Of a stretch of DNA of 64,000 nucleotides, positions 34,694 through 43,895 are shown piece after piece. Every line of letters begins with the position of its first letter. Position 1 is the first letter of the stretch. The DNA is from JBKCUI01 sp052161605. Its GTDB lineage: Bacteria > Planctomycetota > Planctomycetia > Pirellulales > Pirellulaceae. Made by a program: the position numbers and the translations under genes. Under the pieces are notes generated by a model. It ran no database searches. It saw only the letters and a program-made list of their open reading frames with translations, and was not told where the DNA came from. The stretch lies in NCBI GenBank assembly GCA_052161605.1, contig CP197409.1, one strand, 5' to 3'.

Positions 34694-34827
34694 GCTTCCG
34701 ATTTCACTCATAGGCGACAAGTGGACGACACGGCATCTTTCCTCTATCCCACGCCAATGTGCACTAGCTTGCAACGCTAGAACTGCGTCACTTTTGGTAG
34801 ATTCAGTGTAACCGTTCGTCTTACGGC

Positions 34828-35176
34828 TCCACTGACCTAGTGTCAGTGGACCGATGACTCGTTGGCTAGCCACGAAACGCCACATCCGTGTTTTTCGCCC
34901 CCTTGAGCTTGCCTCAATGGAGCGCATGACTCGCTGGCTAGAGGACGTACCGACGCCGCGAAATCTTCGTCTTTAAAACTTCACCCTTCACGTTTCAAAC
35001 TTCCATCGCTCCCACCGAGAAAACTCAGTGGAGAGCCGGGGGGCGGTTGGCGGACGCGGCGTCCTAGCTGGTTAGTCGTGCTTCCACTGACACGATGTCA
35101 GTGGAGAGCAAGTGGTAGGGAGTATATTCATTGTCGATGTTTATTCAGTGTAATCGTTCACTCTGTGAACGGTTAC
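34828..35176. repeat. Cluster of short palindromes (REP-like) in a 504-base gap
   Basis: Three strong hairpins: TCCACTGAC/GTCAGTGGA (34828-34850), TCCACTGACA/TGTCAGTGGA (35083-35105) and GTAATCGTTCAC/GTGAACGGTTAC (35150-35176, one G-T pair). The unit ATTCAGTGTAA-CGTTC occurs at 34801 and 35144, and GACTCG-TGGCTAG at 34855 and 34928. Nothing coding is visible between 34694 and 35197. The last hairpin may also end pyrF transcripts. Confidence 0.7.
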
Positions 35177-35197
35177 GATTCTGTTGCACCGATTGCC

Positions 35198-36082
35198 CTA
35201 GCGGTGACTTAGTTCCAAGATCATGTCGCGCGTTGCCTCTTCCACCGAGCGCTCCCATTCGGGCGAACTGGAGTACTTGGGATTTTCGTAGGCAAAGATA
35301 ATGCCTCGCGAGCTGTTGACGAGTGCTCCCAAGCCTGATGCATCGAAGCCGTGCTTAACGTCTGCAGCCCCGCCACCTTGTGCGCCATAACCGGGAATCA
35401 AAATCCAAGCGTTCGGCATCCGCTTTCTCATGGCAGCCAGTTGCTCGGGGTAAGTCGCCCCGACGACGCAACCGATCGATCCGTACGCATCGGGACCACT
35501 CGCGGTGGCGACCGCTTTTTCTTGAACCAAGTCCGCAACCCGTTCAGCAACTGTCAGCCCGTCGATGATCCGATCTTGCATGAAGCCGCTGCCGGGGTTG
35601 GAGGTTTTGACCAAGACAAAGATCCCGGCGTCGGCTTCCACGCATCGGTCCACAAACGGTTCGAGCGAATCAGCACCGAGATAAGGACTCACGGTGAGAG
35701 CGTCGGCACCGAAAGGGCTCGAGGCCCCCATGTAAGCACGAGCATAAGCGGTCGCGGTGGAGCCGATATCATTTCGCTTTCCGTCCAGGATGACCAACAG
35801 CCCTTTTTCGCTGGCGTAGCGAATCACCTCCCGCATTGCGACCACACCGAGCGGCCCCAGTTCTTCGAAGAAAGCGCTCTGCGGCTTCACGACGGGAACT
35901 AGAGGTGCCACGACATCAATGATGGCTTTGGAGAAAGTCAAAAAGGCATCCGCTGCGGTTTGCTCGTCGTGTACGTCAGCGGTGAGAGACGACGGTAGTT
36001 GAGCGAGGCGAGGGTCGATCCCGACACAAACGGCATTTTGCTTTTCCATAACGGCTTGGCTCAGCCGATCACCAAATCCCAT
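35198..36082 (-). CDS. pyrF: Orotidine 5'-phosphate decarboxylase
   Basis: A 294-residue protein of the longer (type 2) OMP decarboxylase class. The catalytic block is LLVILDGKRNDIGSTATAYA (D-x-K-R-x-D-I), preceded by VVKPQSAFFEELG and followed by LTVSPYLGADSL and ILIPGYGAQGG. It makes UMP from OMP in the last step of pyrimidine synthesis. It stands alone here, with repeat-rich DNA on both sides. Confidence 0.96.
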   Translation of the reverse strand: MGFGDRLSQAVMEKQNAVCVGIDPRLAQLPSSLTADVHDEQTAADAFLTFSKAIIDVVAPLVPVVKPQSAFFEELGPLGVVAMREVIRYASEKGLLVILDGKRNDIGSTATAYARAYMGASSPFGADALTVSPYLGADSLEPFVDRCVEADAGIFVLVKTSNPGSGFMQDRIIDGLTVAERVADLVQEKAVATASGPDAYGSIGCVVGATYPEQLAAMRKRMPNAWILIPGYGAQGGGAADVKHGFDASGLGALVNSSRGIIFAYENPKYSSSPEWERSVEEATRDMILELSHR

Positions 36083-36202
36083 TTATTCTGCTCGATTCTG
36101 TGCGAAAAAAGGAAAACATCTCCCCAACCAGTCTTGCTGGGGGCTCACCGAGGTCGAACCGTCAATATAGACGACAGGTTCGATAATTGCCTAGGGAGGA
36201 TT

Positions 36203-36470
36203 AGAAATAAGGCCTGGAGATCGACGAGCGTTATGTCTAGGAGTGAATGCAATTGGATTAGCCGTTCCCAACTGCGAAGCAGTTCCACAACCTAGCCCGG
36301 GGTCGCGGAGCGCACCCCGGGTCAACGAACACAAAATCCCCAACCAACCCCAACGGGGTTGCACACCGCCCACATGTTGACCCCCGTTGGGGTTCGTATA
36401 ATGTTTACGTTACCGTTCCCGGGGTGCGCTCTGCGACCCCGGGCTGTGATGTTAGACCGCTTCGCGGTGG
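36203..36470. repeat. Duplicated left flank of the REP-associated transposase, with transposase remnant
   Basis: This 268-base block matches 36949-37216 at nearly every position. It starts with a remnant of the transposase 3' end (GGCCTGGAGATCGACGAGCG TTATGTCTAG), where in-frame TAA and TAG have appeared, and continues with the palindromes CCCGGGGTCGCGGAGCGC-ACCCCGGG, AACCCCAACGGGGTT and an inverted CCCGGGGTGCGCTCTGCG-ACCCCGGG. The rest of 36083-36540 shows nothing else. Confidence 0.88.
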
Positions 36471-36540
36471 GAGCCATCGCAAATGGTTGCACTAAGTTCA
36501 CATTATATTAATCGAGTATAGTACACAGGAGACACGCCCC

Positions 36541-36993
36541 ATGGGTCAATCGCTTGTTCAGATTTATGTTCATATTGTGTACTCGACAAAGAACCGAGTT
36601 CCTTTTCTCAAAAATGCCGCGGATCGGAAGCGACTTCACGCATACCTCGCCGGTATCCACAAGAACCTCGACGCTCCGGCTTTAGTTATCGGAGGAGTGG
36701 AAGACCATGTTCATGTGTTGTGCCGTCTTGGGAAAACGATCGACATTTCCGATCTGGTCCGGGACGCGAAGAAAGATTCTTCTTCCTGGGTGAAGTCAGA
36801 GCTGTCGATCAAAAACTTCTATTGGCAAACAGGATATGGTGCATTTTCCATCAGTCCGAGCCATATCCCAGCGTTAACCGCATACATCGAGAACCAAGAA
36901 GAGCATCACAGAAAGGTTACCTTCCAAGATGAATTCCGAAGGTTGTGTAAGAAATATGGCCTGGAGATCGACGAGCGTTATGTCTGGGAGTGA
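36541..36993 (+). CDS. Y1 (HUH) transposase of the REP-associated/IS200-like type
   Basis: A 150-residue protein. It opens SLVQIYVHIVYSTKNRVPFL, the family's first strand, and has the metal-binding HUH signature in GVEDHVHVLC and the candidate catalytic Tyr in ALTAYIENQEEHHRKVTFQDEF. GAFSISPSHIPALTAYI is also typical. Such enzymes nick single-stranded DNA at palindromic ends. No accessory tnpB is present. The palindrome-rich flanks on both sides fit a RAYT/REP system rather than a plain IS200. Confidence 0.9.
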   Translation: MGQSLVQIYVHIVYSTKNRVPFLKNAADRKRLHAYLAGIHKNLDAPALVIGGVEDHVHVLCRLGKTIDISDLVRDAKKDSSSWVKSELSIKNFYWQTGYGAFSISPSHIPALTAYIENQEEHHRKVTFQDEFRRLCKKYGLEIDERYVWE

Positions 36994-37216
36994 ATGCGAT
37001 TGGTTTAGCCGTTCCCAACTGCGAAGCAGTACTACAACACAGCCCGGGGTCGCGGAGCGCACCCCGGGTCAACGAACGCAAAATCTCCAACCAACCCCAA
37101 CGGGGTTGCACATCGCACCATGTTGAACCCCGTTGGGGTTCTTATAATGTTTACGCAACCGTTCCCCGGGGTGCGCTCCGCGACCCCGGGCTATGATGTT
37201 TGACCGCTTCGCGGTT
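36949..37216. repeat. Right flank of the REP-associated transposase
   Basis: Contains the last codons of the transposase and then GC-rich palindromes CCCGGGGTCGCGGAGCGC-ACCCCGGG and its inverse CCCGGGGTGCGCTCCGCG-ACCCCGGG, with AACCCCAACGGGGTT between. Duplicate of 36203-36470. The stretch 37217-37463 before the next gene is not assigned. Confidence 0.88.
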
Positions 37217-37463
37217 GGCCGACGAGACGGGTTGTGGACTCTTGAATGGAGGATTGTTTACCACGCCGACCAATGCAACGCAGAATCATTCCGATTTAGG
37301 TTCGTGTATCAACTGTGAAAAGGGAGCTTATGGTGTAAATCCCACGGGTAGTGGTGTTTTTCCGCCTAATCGGCTGTGGTATGATGAACGAGTGGTTATT
37401 CGCCTCAAATCCCCTCCTGCTGCTGGTCCCGTCTACTTTCTCCATCTCTCCTGGAACCTGATT

Positions 37464-40400
37464 ATGAATGTGTACCGAAATTATCTTGCAGGACGAATTG
37501 CTCTCGTTTTGCTAATTCTCGTGTGCCCCACCATCACACGTGCTGAGCCGGCGATAGAGCCAGACGTGCTGCTGGCCAAGCAGATGGCACCGTGGCTGGA
37601 CTGTCTCGCGCTCAAGCGAGAGTCTTTCGTGGTACGAGGGAACGTTAACGTTAAGATCAGCGGCAAGGAGCAGTTGGTCGAATGGACCTTTGCGAGACAA
37701 GACGGCCAACGGTTTCGATTGCACATGAGCCATCCCGAGTATGAGTTCGGCATTGTTCGCAGCCAAGACACAACAGCTCTAGTGCTTCCCAAGCATAATC
37801 GAATCTGGCTCGGAACCGGCTCCGTTGACGCAGTGGATCACATCGCTCCCGAAGATGCACTCACTCGTTTAGTGAGCGATGGGTCGATCGTGTTCTCTGC
37901 CAAGTCGCTCGTTAAACAAGTCGATACACCGGTGGATTTGGCTGGAGCGGTTCTATTCTTGAGTGGCCTCAAGCATCAGGTGAGTGATGCGGCTGATGCA
38001 AACGGTTCGTGGGCCTTGCCAGACGGTAGCCGACTGACTTTCGCAGGTTCGTCGGTCAGTTTTCAATCGTCCGACGCGACTGGTACGCTTACCGTTGGGG
38101 ACTTAACCGACGAATTAGCGTTGCCTAAGACAGTCGATGAACAATGGCTCGCCTCGCAATTTGGAAATCTTCAAGTTTCGAAGCTCGACCGGCAAGAATT
38201 GGAGATGACCCTGGCCCGCGGTTTGCGACGAGCCTTTGAGGTCCTGGCCCCATCCCCCAAGCTGACCAATCCCAGGATCAAAGAAAAGAGTGTGGACAAC
38301 GGACAACTGCTGGCTGTGAATGGCCAGCGAGTTGCTGTGCTTTGGGGCAGCCCCGAGCAGATCGGCACAGCACATGGCAAACTGCTCAAGGATGAAACGG
38401 TGCGCTGCATCGATTCCGTGATTTACGGATTTGGGGCAGTTCAGACCATTGCGACGGGTAAATGGTTTCGAAGCGAATTGGAGGATGCTTATGAGCGTTT
38501 GGCGCCTCACATCCCAGAACGTCACAAACGAGAAACGAGAGCTCTGGCAGACTCGTTAGGAATCGATGGCCGGTTGCTCGAGGTGGTCAATGTCTTTCCT
38601 GAGCTGTTTCATTGCTCCGGTTTTGCGGTCTTCGGGGCAGCGACCGAGGGGGGCAAACTCTACCATGGTCGGGTTCTCGACTACATGACGACCATCGGGC
38701 TTCAAGATGCAGCCACCACCTTTATCGTTGCTCCTGATGATTATCTTCCGTTCGCCAACGTCGGCTACGGTGGATTCATCGGCAGCGTCAGCGGTATGAA
38801 CGGAGCGAAGATATCGCTCGGTGAAATGGGAGGCCGCGGCGAGGGGCAATGGGATGGAGTTCCGATGGCCACGTTGATGCGTCGTGCCCTCGAGGAATGC
38901 TCCACGCTCGAAGAAGTCAAAGCACTCTGGAGCGACAATCCACGAACCTGCGAGTACTACTACGTCTTCGCGGACGGCAAGAACCGATCTGCGGTAGGTG
39001 TCGCCGCCACGCCTGAGAAAATCGAGTTTGTGAATCCAGGGGAGGCTCACCCGTTGTTGGGAGATGGGATTCCGGATGCGGTTGTCTTGTCGGCTGGCTC
39101 TCGGCTCGATGAGCTAAAAACCCGAGTGAAGAGTTCCTACGGCAAGATCGATACAAAGATTGGGCAGGAGCTCATGTGTCGACCGGTCGCCATGGCGTCC
39201 AATTTGCACAACGTTCTTTTCGTACCGGAAGACTTGGTACTGCATGTTGCTAACGCCGATCACAAAAATCCTGCCGCTGATCGTCCTTATACTCAGCTCG
39301 ATTTGGCGGGCCTGCTTAAAAAGATTCCTGCGGTCGAGAACAAATCCAAGACCGTAGTAGCAACTACAGAAAAGGTTTCACTCAGCAGCCCGACGAACAG
39401 CTCATCAACCAATTTTATAACAAAGGATTCGATTCCGACGGAGCTAAGGGAAACAGATGAGCGAGCCCGAAAAAGCTTGGACGAATTGCTTTGGACGCCC
39501 AGCAAGTTCGACGTATCGATTGAAAACGTTGGCAAAGAAACGTATGTCCGTTTTGCTTCTCCGATGAGTACGGGAAACGCGACGAATGATAGAGTCGCTT
39601 TGCAATGGTTCCAAGCAACGGGCTCCAAAGCAAAAGCGGCAGACGCGTTGCCAGCGGTGCTTGTTGTGCATGAGTCTGGACGAGGCATGACAGTCGGGCA
39701 GATGATTGCCAAGGGGATTGCGAATCAAGGCATCCATGCGTTTATGATCCATCTGCCTCACTACGGTGTGCGACGTTCTGATCAGGCGGAAAGCGGAGAT
39801 GTCGCCTTAGCGCTAAGGCAGTCGATAGCGGACGTTCGCCGGGCTTACGATGCGATCGCAGTTCTTCCACAAGTCGATAACTCGCGAATCTCGCTTCAAG
39901 GAACTAGTTTAGGTGGTTTCGTCGCTGCAACGACTGCCGGGATCGATGATCGTTTTCATTCCACGTTTGTTCTACTAGCCGGTGGTGATCTCTACGGTGT
40001 GGTCACGCAAGGCAAGAAGGATGCCCAGAAGTTTCGGAGTCAGATGGCCGCTCAGGGCCTAGATGACGAAGGAATTAAGCAATGCCTCGATTGCGTGGAA
40101 CCGCTGCACCTAGCTCATCGAGTCAATGCAAATCGAACATGGTTGTATTCGGGTAAGTTCGATGACGTAGTGCCACCGGAAAACTCTAAGCAGTTCGCTG
40201 TCGCAGCCAAGCTTCCGGAATCGCATCATATCGAAATGGAAGCAGATCACTACTCAGGAATCTTTCAGTTGCCCACCGTGCTCAAGCATATTGCGTTTGT
40301 TGCGACGACGGCAGTCGCTGTTGAGGCTGACGAAGCGAAACTGCAACCTGGCTTCCGCTTGTTGTTTGATGGCAAGTCATTGGACGGTTGGGAAGGAAAC

Positions 40401-40925
40401 CTGGATTTTTTCCGGGTCGAGGATGGAGCGATCGTGGCCGGCACTCTGGAGAAAGATATTCCGCACAACGAGTTTTTGTGTACCAAGGAATCGTTTTCTG
40501 ACTTTGAGCTTATCTTCGAGGCAAAGCTGCGAGGCGTCGGAGACAACGCGGGGGTGCAATTCCGTTCTAAGAGAGTTCCCAATTCTACCGAGGTGAGTGG
40601 GTATCAATGCGATGTGGGCACCGCATGGAATCGTAGCGTGTGGGGATGTTTGTACGACGAGTCACGTCGAAACAAGATGTTAGCCGATGCCCCGGCTGAC
40701 AAAGCAGCCGAGTGGACGAAGAAGGGTGAGTGGAACGAATTGCGAATCGTGGCCAAGGGGAGCAAGATAAAGCTTTACTTGAATGGGAATCTCTCGGTCG
40801 ACTACACCGAGGAAGATCCCAAGATCGCAAGATCCGGAATTATTGGTCTTCAAATTCACTCGGGACCGCCGTCGGAAGCCCTTTATAGAAATATCCAGAT
40901 TAAAGTACTCAAAGAGGACGAATAG
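37464..40925 (+). CDS. Secreted multidomain hydrolase: C45 peptidase/acyltransferase-like, alpha/beta hydrolase and DUF1080
   Basis: A 1153-residue protein starting at ATG 37464 with signal peptide (YLAGRIALVLLILVCPTITRA); the frame is open 88 codons upstream but that part overlaps the repeat. Residues about 30-220: beta-rich LolA-like domain. About 285-585: C45 acyl-coenzyme A:6-aminopenicillanic acid acyltransferase-like domain, with candidate self-processing Cys in FHCSGFAVFG and GMNGAKISLGEMGG. About 660-950: alpha/beta hydrolase with QGTSLGGFVAAT (Ser), GKFDDVVPPE (Asp) and ADHYSG (His). About 965-1153: DUF1080 (LLFDGKSLDGWEG to IGLQIHSGPPSEALYRNIQIK), a planctomycete sugar-binding/hydrolase fold. 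The combination is unusual. Confidence 0.82.
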   Translation: MNVYRNYLAGRIALVLLILVCPTITRAEPAIEPDVLLAKQMAPWLDCLALKRESFVVRGNVNVKISGKEQLVEWTFARQDGQRFRLHMSHPEYEFGIVRSQDTTALVLPKHNRIWLGTGSVDAVDHIAPEDALTRLVSDGSIVFSAKSLVKQVDTPVDLAGAVLFLSGLKHQVSDAADANGSWALPDGSRLTFAGSSVSFQSSDATGTLTVGDLTDELALPKTVDEQWLASQFGNLQVSKLDRQELEMTLARGLRRAFEVLAPSPKLTNPRIKEKSVDNGQLLAVNGQRVAVLWGSPEQIGTAHGKLLKDETVRCIDSVIYGFGAVQTIATGKWFRSELEDAYERLAPHIPERHKRETRALADSLGIDGRLLEVVNVFPELFHCSGFAVFGAATEGGKLYHGRVLDYMTTIGLQDAATTFIVAPDDYLPFANVGYGGFIGSVSGMNGAKISLGEMGGRGEGQWDGVPMATLMRRALEECSTLEEVKALWSDNPRTCEYYYVFADGKNRSAVGVAATPEKIEFVNPGEAHPLLGDGIPDAVVLSAGSRLDELKTRVKSSYGKIDTKIGQELMCRPVAMASNLHNVLFVPEDLVLHVANADHKNPAADRPYTQLDLAGLLKKIPAVENKSKTVVATTEKVSLSSPTNSSSTNFITKDSIPTELRETDERARKSLDELLWTPSKFDVSIENVGKETYVRFASPMSTGNATNDRVALQWFQATGSKAKAADALPAVLVVHESGRGMTVGQMIAKGIANQGIHAFMIHLPHYGVRRSDQAESGDVALALRQSIADVRRAYDAIAVLPQVDNSRISLQGTSLGGFVAATTAGIDDRFHSTFVLLAGGDLYGVVTQGKKDAQKFRSQMAAQGLDDEGIKQCLDCVEPLHLAHRVNANRTWLYSGKFDDVVPPENSKQFAVAAKLPESHHIEMEADHYSGIFQLPTVLKHIAFVATTAVAVEADEAKLQPGFRLLFDGKSLDGWEGNLDFFRVEDGAIVAGTLEKDIPHNEFLCTKESFSDFELIFEAKLRGVGDNAGVQFRSKRVPNSTEVSGYQCDVGTAWNRSVWGCLYDESRRNKMLADAPADKAAEWTKKGEWNELRIVAKGSKIKLYLNGNLSVDYTEEDPKIARSGIIGLQIHSGPPSEALYRNIQIKVLKEDE

Positions 40926-40997
40926 CTGCGTAGGCTAGGCGGCCTTTCCCCACCGTAAGACTAACACCGTTGCATTCCTCTCCTGGGAGAAAAAGAT

Positions 40998-42353
40998 ATG
41001 GATCGAAGAAGTTTTTTATCCGCCTCCGCTCTGGCAGGCTCGATGGCGTTCACGCAGCATCGCGAGACCATCGCGTCACTGCTGGACCAGCCCACTAAAC
41101 GGGTCGGTCTGATTGGAACCGGATGGTATGGCAAATGCGATTTGTTTCGATTGCTACAAGTTGCACCGGTCGAAGTCGTTTCGCTTTGCGATGTGGACAA
41201 GAACATGCTGTCGGATGCCGCCAAGATGGTGGCCGAGCGGCAGAGTTCCGGAAAGAAGCCCAGGGAGTACGGCGACTATCGCGAAATGCTAAAGGAAAAG
41301 GACCTGGACATCGTCTTGGTTGCGACTCCCGACCATTGGCACGCGTTGCCAACCATCGAAGCGTTAAAGTTAGGGATGGATGTTTGGGTACAGAAACCGA
41401 TCAGCGTGGACATCATTGAGGGGCAAGCCATGTTGGCTGCCGCTCGCAAATACGGCCGAGTTGTTCAGGTTGGGACCCAAAGACGGAGCACGCCACATTT
41501 GATCGACGCCAAGAAGAGAGTCATCGACGAAGGGCTGCTAGGGAAGATCTCGCACGCGGAGGTTTATTGTTACTACCACATGAGAGCCCGCGAGAATCCA
41601 CCAGATGTCGCTCCCCCTGACTATTTGGATTATGAGATGTGGACAGGCCCAGCTCCCATGAGGCCATATAACAAACTCTGCCACCCTCGCAGCTGGCGTG
41701 CATTCATGGAGTATGGAAATGGCATCATGGGCGACATGTGTATCCATATGCTGGATACTGTGCGATGGATGTTGGGATTGGGCTGGCCTAAGTGTGTTTC
41801 CTCGCACGGAGGGATCTTGGTGGATAAAGCGTCCAAGGCCAACATCACCGACACCCAAACCGCAACGTTCGAGTTCCCCGAGCTGAATGTCGTTTGGACT
41901 CATAGATCATGGGGGGATGCTCCCGATCCAGAGTATCCGTGGGGTGCGACTTTGTACGGTGATAAGGGGACACTGAAGTTGAGTGTGCAGAAATACGACT
42001 TCATCCCCAGATCGGGCGGCAAGAGAATTCATCAAGATGTCGTCATGGAGTTAGATCAATATCCTGAGGACAAAACCGAAAAGGACTTGGAACAACACGT
42101 TGCACCGGCGATTCGTGGTCATATGCTCGACTTCCTGACAGCTATCGAAAATCGGTCCAAGCCGATCGCTGATATTGAGCAAGGCCACATCTCGACTGCA
42201 GCATGCATCCTAGCCAACATGTCGATGGATCTCGGGCGAACGCTACATTGGGATCCGACGAATCACGTTGTGGTGGGAGACGAAGAGGCTACAAAGCTAT
42301 TGCGGCGCCCCTATCGAGAGCCTTGGGTCCACCCAGAGCCCGATCTCGTTTAA
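40998..42353 (+). CDS. Gfo/Idh/MocA-family oxidoreductase with Tat-type leader
   Basis: A 451-residue protein. N-terminal MDRRSFLSASALAGSMAF is a twin-arginine leader, so export in folded form is likely, as in many planctomycete members. The Rossmann motif is VGLIGTGWYGKCDL, then the family's second block DIVLVATPDHWHALPTIEALKLGMDVWVQKPISVDIIEGQAM with the catalytic Lys in QKPIS. NAD(P)-dependent oxidation or reduction of sugars or cyclitols is the family function. It follows the multidomain hydrolase by 72 bases on the same strand and may act on its products, but this is inference. Confidence 0.9.
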   Translation: MDRRSFLSASALAGSMAFTQHRETIASLLDQPTKRVGLIGTGWYGKCDLFRLLQVAPVEVVSLCDVDKNMLSDAAKMVAERQSSGKKPREYGDYREMLKEKDLDIVLVATPDHWHALPTIEALKLGMDVWVQKPISVDIIEGQAMLAAARKYGRVVQVGTQRRSTPHLIDAKKRVIDEGLLGKISHAEVYCYYHMRARENPPDVAPPDYLDYEMWTGPAPMRPYNKLCHPRSWRAFMEYGNGIMGDMCIHMLDTVRWMLGLGWPKCVSSHGGILVDKASKANITDTQTATFEFPELNVVWTHRSWGDAPDPEYPWGATLYGDKGTLKLSVQKYDFIPRSGGKRIHQDVVMELDQYPEDKTEKDLEQHVAPAIRGHMLDFLTAIENRSKPIADIEQGHISTAACILANMSMDLGRTLHWDPTNHVVVGDEEATKLLRRPYREPWVHPEPDLV

Positions 42354-42368
42354 GGAAAGCCGTTCTTC

Positions 42369-43784
42369 ATGGCGAATGAGGAGAATTCCAAGCCAACATC
42401 GCGACGTCAGATTGCGCGTTTGATTGGTAGCTCACCGCTGCCGATCTATGTCTTGAGCGATGACGATGTCGTAGTGTTCGCTAACGAAGCAGCTGGGCAG
42501 TATTTTTCGATTCCGGCTGAGGAGTTGATTGGCCTGGAATGCAGCGTGGTTGCTGCACAACGAACCGAACTGGGATCGCAGTTGGGCTTGCCACTGGATT
42601 GGGATCGGAATCAAGTTCATTTGGTTGCGGATGCGACCAAGGGGGGCGTCCGATTGCTTCTGCCAATTGAAATTGCAGGAGCCAGCGGGCGGGCGACCAT
42701 CATGGTCGTCATCGTACCCGAAGGGACCGCCGGTTCCATCCGCGAGCTTGATTGGTCTGGCTTGCAGATTCGACAGAGCATTCGCGAGGTTTATAGTCAA
42801 CTAGAGAGCGATCAGCCTTGGCATATCGTCGGCTCATCGCCTGGAGTGAAGTTTGCTCGACGACAGATTCAAATCGCTACCAAAGCTAGTTTTCCTGTTC
42901 TCATCACGGGAAGCCCAGGAGCTTTTCGCGAATCACTAGCTACGTTTCTTCACCGAAGTCGACTAAGGCACAGGGGCTCCCGGTCTGCGATGCCCCCCGT
43001 CGTGATCGACTGCGGTTTGATGGACCACAGTTTGTTAACGGGAATGTTCGAGCTCATTTTGGAAAGACGCGGCTCGAATGGTATGGAGTTGGGAGTTGTA
43101 CTCAAGGACCTGGATCGTTTGTCGGCGGAGCTAATTCCTACCTTGGTGACTTTTCTCGTCAACCATTCCGCGATGGAACTGTATGCCACGGCGGAACAAG
43201 TCCCCGACCTGAAGGGAGTCGCACCGACTTCGGAATTATGGAATCGCGTAGCAAGCTTTTTGGTCTCGATCCCTCGACTTTCAGAGCGAAAAGAGGATCT
43301 TAGAGAGCTCGTGCACGGATGGTTTGAGCAGAACCAGAAGCAGCGATCGAGCGAGTTAAGGGATGAGACGAAGGGCATCGCTCTGGAGTTCCAATCCGCT
43401 CCGGAATTCTACGACGCCTTGGAGGCCTATCCGTGGAGAGGGGACTTAGTAGAGTTTGAAAGTGCGGTAGCTCAAGCGTTCAAGGAGGCGGATGGAAAGG
43501 TGCTACTCGCGTCTCACTTGCCGATATCGATTCGTACATCGACATCGGAGTTAGAGGAGGCTCGTGTTTTCAGTCCCATCGATCTCGATCGTGTTTTGGA
43601 AGAGACGGAGAGGCATTTGACGCTCGGTGCACTCGAGCATGCCAAGGGGAATCGATCTGCTGCTGCGAAATTGCTGAACGTTTCGCGAGCTAGACTTATT
43701 CGGCGTCTTCAGCAGTGGGGACTCGATCGCGAGTCGCCTGAAACGCCGGATGAGGATCTGCCCAAGTTCGAGGAGATCACTTAG
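42369..43784 (+). CDS. PAS domain protein with degenerate sigma54-activator AAA region and Fis-type HTH
   Basis: A 471-residue protein. Residues 20-75 resemble a PAS domain (SSPLPIYVLSDDDVVVFANEAAGQYFSIPAEELIG). Residues about 150-390 align in outline with NtrC AAA+ domains but the Walker A reads ITGSPGAFRESLA instead of ITGESGTGKELIA, no GAFTGA loop is seen, and the DxPGNxRQL block is AYPWRGDLVEFE. The C-terminus keeps a Fis-like helix-turn-helix (RSAAAKLLNVSRARLIRRLQQWGL). It probably binds DNA without ATPase-driven sigma54 activation. It starts 15 bases after the oxidoreductase stop. Confidence 0.75.
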   Translation: MANEENSKPTSRRQIARLIGSSPLPIYVLSDDDVVVFANEAAGQYFSIPAEELIGLECSVVAAQRTELGSQLGLPLDWDRNQVHLVADATKGGVRLLLPIEIAGASGRATIMVVIVPEGTAGSIRELDWSGLQIRQSIREVYSQLESDQPWHIVGSSPGVKFARRQIQIATKASFPVLITGSPGAFRESLATFLHRSRLRHRGSRSAMPPVVIDCGLMDHSLLTGMFELILERRGSNGMELGVVLKDLDRLSAELIPTLVTFLVNHSAMELYATAEQVPDLKGVAPTSELWNRVASFLVSIPRLSERKEDLRELVHGWFEQNQKQRSSELRDETKGIALEFQSAPEFYDALEAYPWRGDLVEFESAVAQAFKEADGKVLLASHLPISIRTSTSELEEARVFSPIDLDRVLEETERHLTLGALEHAKGNRSAAAKLLNVSRARLIRRLQQWGLDRESPETPDEDLPKFEEIT

Positions 43785-43895
43785 CGGAGACGAGTTGAAA
43801 ATACACCTGGTTCAGGCGGAGCTTGCGTTTCCGGCGTGCTCCACACCCTTCGTTCCTCGGGATGTGCCACCCCAAGCGTCCCTAATGCGATACCA

